Shown: positions 60,396 through 64,000 of the stretch, in pieces
Layout: every line of letters begins with the position of its first letter
Position numbering within the stretch: the first letter of the stretch is position 1
Assembly: GCF_037113525.1 (NCBI RefSeq)
Contig: NZ_CP146963.1
Coordinates: forward strand, 1,302,001-1,366,000
DNA: 64,000 bases
Source: Butyrivibrio fibrisolvens
GTDB taxonomy: Bacteria > Bacillota > Clostridia > Lachnospirales > Lachnospiraceae
Direction of reading: 5' to 3'
Notes under the pieces: generated by a model
Seen by the model: the letters and a program-made list of their open reading frames with translations, nothing else
Database searches by the model: none
Told to the model about the DNA's origin: nothing
Position numbers and translations under genes: made by a program

Positions 60396-61601
60396 ATGCT
60401 CAAGAATAAAACGATTGTACTTGGCGTTACCGGAAGTATCGCCGCTTACAAGGCCGCAAACCTTGCAAGTATGCTCAAAAAGGAAGGTGCTGACGTTCAC
60501 GTTATTATGACAAAGAACGCCATCAACTTCATAAACCCCATCACATTCGAAACGCTCATCGGCAATAAGTGCCTCACTGACACATTTGACCGCAACTTCG
60601 AATTCTCCGTAGAGCACGTCTCTTTGGCCAAGAAGGCTGATATCATCGCCATCGCTCCGGCCAGCGCAGATATTATCGCGAAGTGTGCTCACGGCATTGC
60701 AGACGACATGCTGACAACAACTGTGCTTGCAGCAACCTGTAAGAAACTCATCGTACCTGCAATGAACACACGTATGTATGAAAATAGTATAACTCAGGAG
60801 AACATAGAGCACCTTAAAAAGCACGGATTTGCTATTATGACACCTGAATCAGGCTATCTTGCCTGCGGTGACAGCGGCAAAGGTCGTTTTCCCAAGGAAG
60901 AACTCATACTTGAAGAGATCCTGTATCATGTAGCTTTTGACAAGGATCTTACTGGCAAAAAAGTCCTGATCACAGCCGGACCTACAAGAGAAGCTCTTGA
61001 TCCTGTCCGTTTTATAACTAACTATTCAACAGGCAAAATGGGCTACGCCTTCGCCAAAGCTGCCATGCTTAGGGGCGCAGACGTAAGCCTTGTTTCAGGC
61101 CCTGTAAATATCGAGGCTCCGTCTCACATAGAGCTTGTACCTATTACTAGTGCAAAAGAGCTTTTTGAAGAGACTAGCAAAAGAGCTGCAGATGCAGACA
61201 TCGTAATAGCAACAGCGGCCGTTGCAGACTACAGACCGCAGACTATCGCGGATAATAAGATCCGCAAGGAAGACAAGTCTGACAATACTATGACACTGAC
61301 CCTTGAAAGAACAGAAGATACTCTTTCATGGATAGGTCAGCACAAAAAAGAAGGCCAGGTTCTCTGCGGGTTTGCTATGGAGACAGAAGATCTTGAGGCT
61401 CATGCCAAGGATAAGCTTGAAAGGAAGAACCTTGATCTTATCTGTGCCAACAATGTTAAGGTTGAAGGCGCCGGCTTTGGCGTAGATACCAATGTCATAA
61501 CAGTCATAACCAAAGAGGGTGCGAATCACCTTCCTCTTATGAGTAAGTTTGAGGCAGCAGGAGAGATTCTGACGATCTGTAGCCAGATCTCAAACAGATG
61601 A
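60396..61601 (+). CDS. coaBC: CoaBC: phosphopantothenoylcysteine decarboxylase / phosphopantothenate-cysteine ligase
   Basis: A 401-residue bifunctional enzyme of coenzyme A synthesis. The N-terminal flavoprotein (LGVTGSIAAYKAANLAS, AHGIADDM with the active His, PAMNTRMYEN, CGDSGKGRF) is followed by the CoaB domain (ITAGPTREALDPVRFITNYS, AAVADYRPQ). AGGAGG before the ATG. Seven bases separate it from coaX, so both CoA steps are in one operon. Confidence 0.95.
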   Translation: MLKNKTIVLGVTGSIAAYKAANLASMLKKEGADVHVIMTKNAINFINPITFETLIGNKCLTDTFDRNFEFSVEHVSLAKKADIIAIAPASADIIAKCAHGIADDMLTTTVLAATCKKLIVPAMNTRMYENSITQENIEHLKKHGFAIMTPESGYLACGDSGKGRFPKEELILEEILYHVAFDKDLTGKKVLITAGPTREALDPVRFITNYSTGKMGYAFAKAAMLRGADVSLVSGPVNIEAPSHIELVPITSAKELFEETSKRAADADIVIATAAVADYRPQTIADNKIRKEDKSDNTMTLTLERTEDTLSWIGQHKKEGQVLCGFAMETEDLEAHAKDKLERKNLDLICANNVKVEGAGFGVDTNVITVITKEGANHLPLMSKFEAAGEILTICSQISNR

Positions 61602-61608
61602 GGTTGGT

Positions 61609-62382
61609 ATGGTTTTAGTTTTTGATATAGGTAATTCAAATATTACTATTGGGGCTTATGAAGAGGATAAGCTAATCTTCACAGCAAGACTTATAACCGA
61701 CAGAGACTTGGATTCGGAAGCTTATGCTGAGAAGATCCAAGGAATTCTTTTGTCTAAAGGAAAGTCTACTAATAGTATAGACGGCGCTGTCATATGTAGC
61801 GTTGTGCCGACTGTTACGGTTAAGGTATCATCTGCAGTAGAGATGCTGACAGGTAATGCGCCTTTAGCTGTAGATTCCCAGACGGATTATGGTCTTAAGA
61901 TCCAAATGGATAACCCTAAGAAAGTCGGGACAGACCTTCTAGTTGGCGCGAGTGGAGCTATATTTAAGTACGAGGCGCCGCTTTGCGTCATTGATCTTGG
62001 GACTTTTACAACGCTGTGTTATGTCAGCGGTGATCATGAATATCAGGGCACTATCATAATTCCGGGGATAAGGACTACGGCGGATTCTTATTCTAGAGCT
62101 GCACAGCTCTTTTCCTTCGAAATAGAAAGCCCTAAGGCTCTTCTTGGAACTAATACAAAAGACAGTATGTGTTCTGGGCTTATGCACGGGGCAGCAGCCA
62201 TGCTGGACGGGCTTATTGACAGGATTGAGTCTGAGAAGGGCGAGCTTAAGACAGTGGTGATGACGGGCGGATTCGCAGGAATGATCGCGCCACTCCTTAG
62301 GCATAAGGTGACGATAGATGAGAATCTTCTATTAGAGGGGCTGTTGAGGCTGTATTATAGTAGTATTTCTGACATTAAGTAG
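61609..62382 (+). CDS. coaX: Type III pantothenate kinase
   Basis: A 257-residue kinase for the first step of CoA synthesis. It has DIGNSNITIG (P-loop-like), GTDLLVGA (the usual position of G-x-D-R) and DLGTFTTLCYV. GAGGT stands before the ATG. It follows coaBC closely and precedes an ABC exporter gene. Confidence 0.93.
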   Translation: MVLVFDIGNSNITIGAYEEDKLIFTARLITDRDLDSEAYAEKIQGILLSKGKSTNSIDGAVICSVVPTVTVKVSSAVEMLTGNAPLAVDSQTDYGLKIQMDNPKKVGTDLLVGASGAIFKYEAPLCVIDLGTFTTLCYVSGDHEYQGTIIIPGIRTTADSYSRAAQLFSFEIESPKALLGTNTKDSMCSGLMHGAAAMLDGLIDRIESEKGELKTVVMTGGFAGMIAPLLRHKVTIDENLLLEGLLRLYYSSISDIK

Positions 62383-62394
62383 CGGGGAGCGGGC

Positions 62395-64000
62395 ATGAAG
62401 CTTATTTGGGACTACATGAAATTATACTGGAAAAGAATAACGAGCAACATGTCCATTAAGCTCATCGGAACCATGTGCGAGCTCTCGCTTCCCTATATCC
62501 TGGAGCATATCATCGACGATATCGTGCCACTTGGAAGCGTTAAGCTAGTTGTGTACTGGGGCCTTTTCATGACGTTTATGGCCTTTGTCACAAGGTTTTT
62601 AAATGTCACAGCCAACAGACTGGCAGTAAGAGTTGCAGCAGATGGTATCAAAAAGCTCCGCTACGATCTTTTTACAAAGACATCTAATCTGTCCGGTACT
62701 AGGTTTGACAGTTTCGGGCTTGCATCTCTGACTTCCAGAATGACGTCTGATTCCTACAATGTGCAGAACTTCATGGCGAGAGTTCAGACTATGGCAGTAA
62801 GGGCGCCTATTATGCTGATAGGCGGCATCATCCTGACTCTTACGATGGACGCGCAGCTTGCGCTTGTTCTGATAATTATGCTTCCTATCCTTATGGGAGT
62901 AGTTCTTTTTATCTCTAATAGAGGTATTCCTCTTTTTGACAGAGTTCAGAGCAGAGTTGATGATGTTGTCCGTATCATGCGCGAGAACATCTCCGGTATC
63001 AGGGTCGTTAAGGCTCTTTCCAGAGAAGATCATGAAATGGACAGATACAAAGTGACTAATGATGCGCTTGCAAGGGAAGATATTCATGCCAACAGAATTA
63101 TGGCGATTCCAGGGCCCTTTATGGAGATTTGTCTTAATGTGGGACTTTCTATTGTTGTCCTTCTGGGCGCAGTAAGAGTTGATAATGGTGCGATAGAGCC
63201 GGGTGTTATCCTCGCTTTTTTGACATATTTTAATGTAATACTTCAGGCGGTCATGGGACTTAACAGGATATTCGTTATGATAAGTAAGGCTACCGCTTCT
63301 GCGGATCGTATAGCGCTTGTCCTTTCGGATGCGCCTGACCAGCTGGTTTTGGACCTTGCCAGAGGCGATGTGCCCGAGGATGTATGTATTAGATTTGACC
63401 ATGTGAGCTTTAATTACTTCACACCCGCTGGTAGTGAGGATGAAAGTGCAAGATCCGCGGAAGCTAAGGGTATTCGTTCCATGGATAAGGTATCAGATCA
63501 GCCTATTGATAGGAACGAGTTGGAAAAAGAAGAAGGTCGTATCCTTGAAGACATCTCTTTTGACATAAAAAGAGGTCAGTCCCTGGGTATCATAGGTCAG
63601 ACCGGAAGCGGCAAGACCACCATTATCAATCTACTCATGAGATTCTATGATGCTACGGAAGGTTGCATCTACGTTGATGGCAGAGATGTCAGGTCTTATG
63701 AAAAAGATGGTTTGAGAAATAAATTTGGCGTTGTATTCCAAAACGATATTATCTTTGCAGATAGTATATATGGAAATATCGATTTTGAAAGAGGCTTATC
63801 TTATAAGGCTATAAGAAAAAGTGCCGATGATTCCGGTGCATCCGAATTCATCGACAGGCTTGAAGGCGGCTATGAATTCAAGGCCGCAATTCACGGTGCT
63901 AATCTTTCCGGCGGTCAGAAGCAAAGAATCATGATCTCAAGAGCACTTGCAGGCGATCCCAAGATTCTGATCCTTGACGATTCATCCAGCGCACTTGACT
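62395..64000 (+). CDS. ABC exporter, half-transporter (5' part, runs off the right edge)
   Basis: 535 codons visible. A six-helix membrane domain (about 15-310) is followed by an insert of about 50 charged residues (ESARSAEAKGIRSMDKVSDQ). The ATPase domain has Walker A GQTGSGKTT, signature LSGGQ and ILILDDSSSALD. CGGGGAG precedes ATG 62395. The open frame continues beyond 64000. Homologues work as heterodimers for drugs, peptides or lipids; the partner gene is probably just outside. Confidence 0.9.
   Translation, partial: MKLIWDYMKLYWKRITSNMSIKLIGTMCELSLPYILEHIIDDIVPLGSVKLVVYWGLFMTFMAFVTRFLNVTANRLAVRVAADGIKKLRYDLFTKTSNLSGTRFDSFGLASLTSRMTSDSYNVQNFMARVQTMAVRAPIMLIGGIILTLTMDAQLALVLIIMLPILMGVVLFISNRGIPLFDRVQSRVDDVVRIMRENISGIRVVKALSREDHEMDRYKVTNDALAREDIHANRIMAIPGPFMEICLNVGLSIVVLLGAVRVDNGAIEPGVILAFLTYFNVILQAVMGLNRIFVMISKATASADRIALVLSDAPDQLVLDLARGDVPEDVCIRFDHVSFNYFTPAGSEDESARSAEAKGIRSMDKVSDQPIDRNELEKEEGRILEDISFDIKRGQSLGIIGQTGSGKTTIINLLMRFYDATEGCIYVDGRDVRSYEKDGLRNKFGVVFQNDIIFADSIYGNIDFERGLSYKAIRKSADDSGASEFIDRLEGGYEFKAAIHGANLSGGQKQRIMISRALAGDPKILILDDSSSALD

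Overview
The window looks like a chromosome segment of a rumen- or gut-type Lachnospiraceae bacterium, most like Butyrivibrio or Pseudobutyrivibrio. This is inferred from moderate-to-low GC, strong AGGAGG-type ribosome sites, Gram-positive lipoproteins, and many enzymes for plant cell-wall sugars. No rRNA or complete tRNA gene was seen, so the genus is an inference.

Layout. 1-2824 (minus) is the 5' part of a large secreted protein that runs into a pectinesterase-like domain at the left edge. 2974-5880 is an IS4-superfamily insertion sequence with two extra genes behind its transposase. 6-14.5 kb holds a phosphodiesterase, a CE1-type lipoprotein esterase, an O-antigen-ligase-like membrane protein coupled to an NlpC/P60 endopeptidase, and a GH43 glycosidase. 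14.6-23.4 kb is a run of small, AT-rich membrane proteins and lipoproteins of unknown function, with gene debris (a GNAT fragment and a small relic). 23.5-36 kb is a carbohydrate region: a GH39 xylosidase, a patatin-like lipase, a two-component system (HisKA/HATPase kinase plus AraC-type regulator), and a complete sugar ABC transporter (binding lipoprotein, permease, double ATPase, permease). GH43, GH39, CE1 esterase, two-component system and transporter together suggest uptake and intracellular breakdown of xylo- or arabino-oligosaccharides.

36.4-51.6 kb is an accessory region. It has a three-gene unit of WYL regulator, beta-CASP metallo-hydrolase and PD-(D/E)XK nuclease. It also has two further PD-(D/E)XK proteins that share an N-terminal domain and lie either side of a 3.4-kb transposon (44313-47716; DDE transposase, AAA ATPase, zinc-ribbon protein, small protein), and a soluble FtsH-like protease. 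Near-identical terminators follow two of the nucleases. The set resembles a defence or conflict island, but no known defence system is recognised. 51.6-59 kb mixes an Rpn-type nuclease, a radical SAM protein, a MarR-flavodoxin operon with a double operator, an AAA_14/DUF4143 ATPase behind a four-fold ~33-bp repeat, several gene fragments, and three copies of a terminator identical in form to a tRNA T-arm. 59.4-64 kb returns to core genes: a truncated RsgA, coaBC, coaX and the start of an ABC exporter.

The most unusual signal is a family of 222-279-bp intergenic hairpins (6671-6949, 30849-31070, 36018-36296). Their ~100-bp arms differ between copies by compensatory changes while the same bulges are kept. 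Two more long hairpins of unrelated sequence occur at 12699-12861 and 26549-26715.
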